Positions 42,020 to 42,053 of a stretch of DNA of 42,053 bases are shown piece by piece. Numbering within the stretch: the first letter of the stretch is position 1; each line of letters opens with the position of its first letter. The notes beneath the pieces are model-generated. The model ran no database searches. It saw nothing but the letters and a program-made list of their open reading frames with translations, and had not been told where the DNA came from. Source of the stretch: Hymenobacter roseosalivarius DSM 11622 (GTDB lineage Bacteria; Bacteroidota; Bacteroidia; Cytophagales; Hymenobacteraceae); NCBI RefSeq assembly GCF_900176135.1, contig NZ_FWWW01000061.1, positions 1 through 42,053 of the forward strand, in the 5' to 3' direction. Both the position numbers and the translations under genes were made by a program.

Positions 42020-42053
42020 GTATTTGCTAGGTGTACACAAGTATATTATTGCC

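Overview
The window looks like a chromosomal segment of a GC-rich Bacteroidota, most likely a Hymenobacter-type Cytophagales. The grounds are TAnnTTTG promoter cores (three exact matches), protein families (SulP with carbonic anhydrase, DUF2867 oxidoreductase, class II cAMP phosphodiesterase, Bacteroidota-style Wza/Wzc) and terminators built on AAAAAGCCCC/GGGGCTTTTT. No rRNA, tRNA or CRISPR array was seen. The genus is an inference.

1-12.6 kb, all on the minus strand: an exopolysaccharide/capsule operon. In transcription order it encodes a Wza-like export lipoprotein, a Wzc-like tyrosine autokinase, an unusual single-chain Wzx flippase fused to a GT61 glycosyltransferase, a putative glycosyltransferase, a GT4 enzyme, a Wzy/WaaL-type polymerase or ligase, and three more glycosyltransferases. 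It probably continues past the left edge.

12.9-17.7 kb, plus strand: an OmpR-type response regulator and histidine kinase, then a SulP anion transporter and a beta-carbonic anhydrase. Four YTTAAYY-like half-sites spaced exactly 11 bp sit just upstream of the transporter's promoter core. They suggest that an OmpR/PhoB-type regulator, possibly the adjacent one, controls the transporter and anhydrase.

18-33.7 kb: housekeeping and metabolic genes. These are an SDR oxidoreductase, topoisomerase III, a degenerate chromate transporter, a PAP2 phosphatase, a DUF2905 membrane protein, a DUF2867 oxidoreductase, a GT39-type transferase, lysA and lysC, and a KefC/KefF-like potassium efflux pair. Between them lie dispersed repeats: copies of a GCGGTCATG-led inverted-repeat element and several long palindromes, most of them nested. 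Two of the palindromes supply the last codons and stop of the adjacent gene.

33.8-39.1 kb, minus strand: an AT-rich orphan membrane protein, a broken GH13 alpha-amylase lipoprotein gene, two putative outer-membrane proteins, a class II cyclic-nucleotide phosphodiesterase and a GNAT acetyltransferase.

39.2-42 kb, plus strand: a mobile or accessory tip. It holds a coiled-coil/winged-helix-like protein with a palindromic operator candidate, a gene-free stretch rich in hairpins, an IS1595-family transposase overlapped by a 52-residue proline-rich reading frame, and a HicB-like antitoxin overlapped by an unknown 82-residue protein.

Across the window the octamer GGGGGGC(A/T) is strongly over-used and strand-biased (21 on plus, 5 on minus by eye), whatever the gene direction. 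It is sparse in the capsule operon and absent from the mobile tip. It is the most unusual global signal here.
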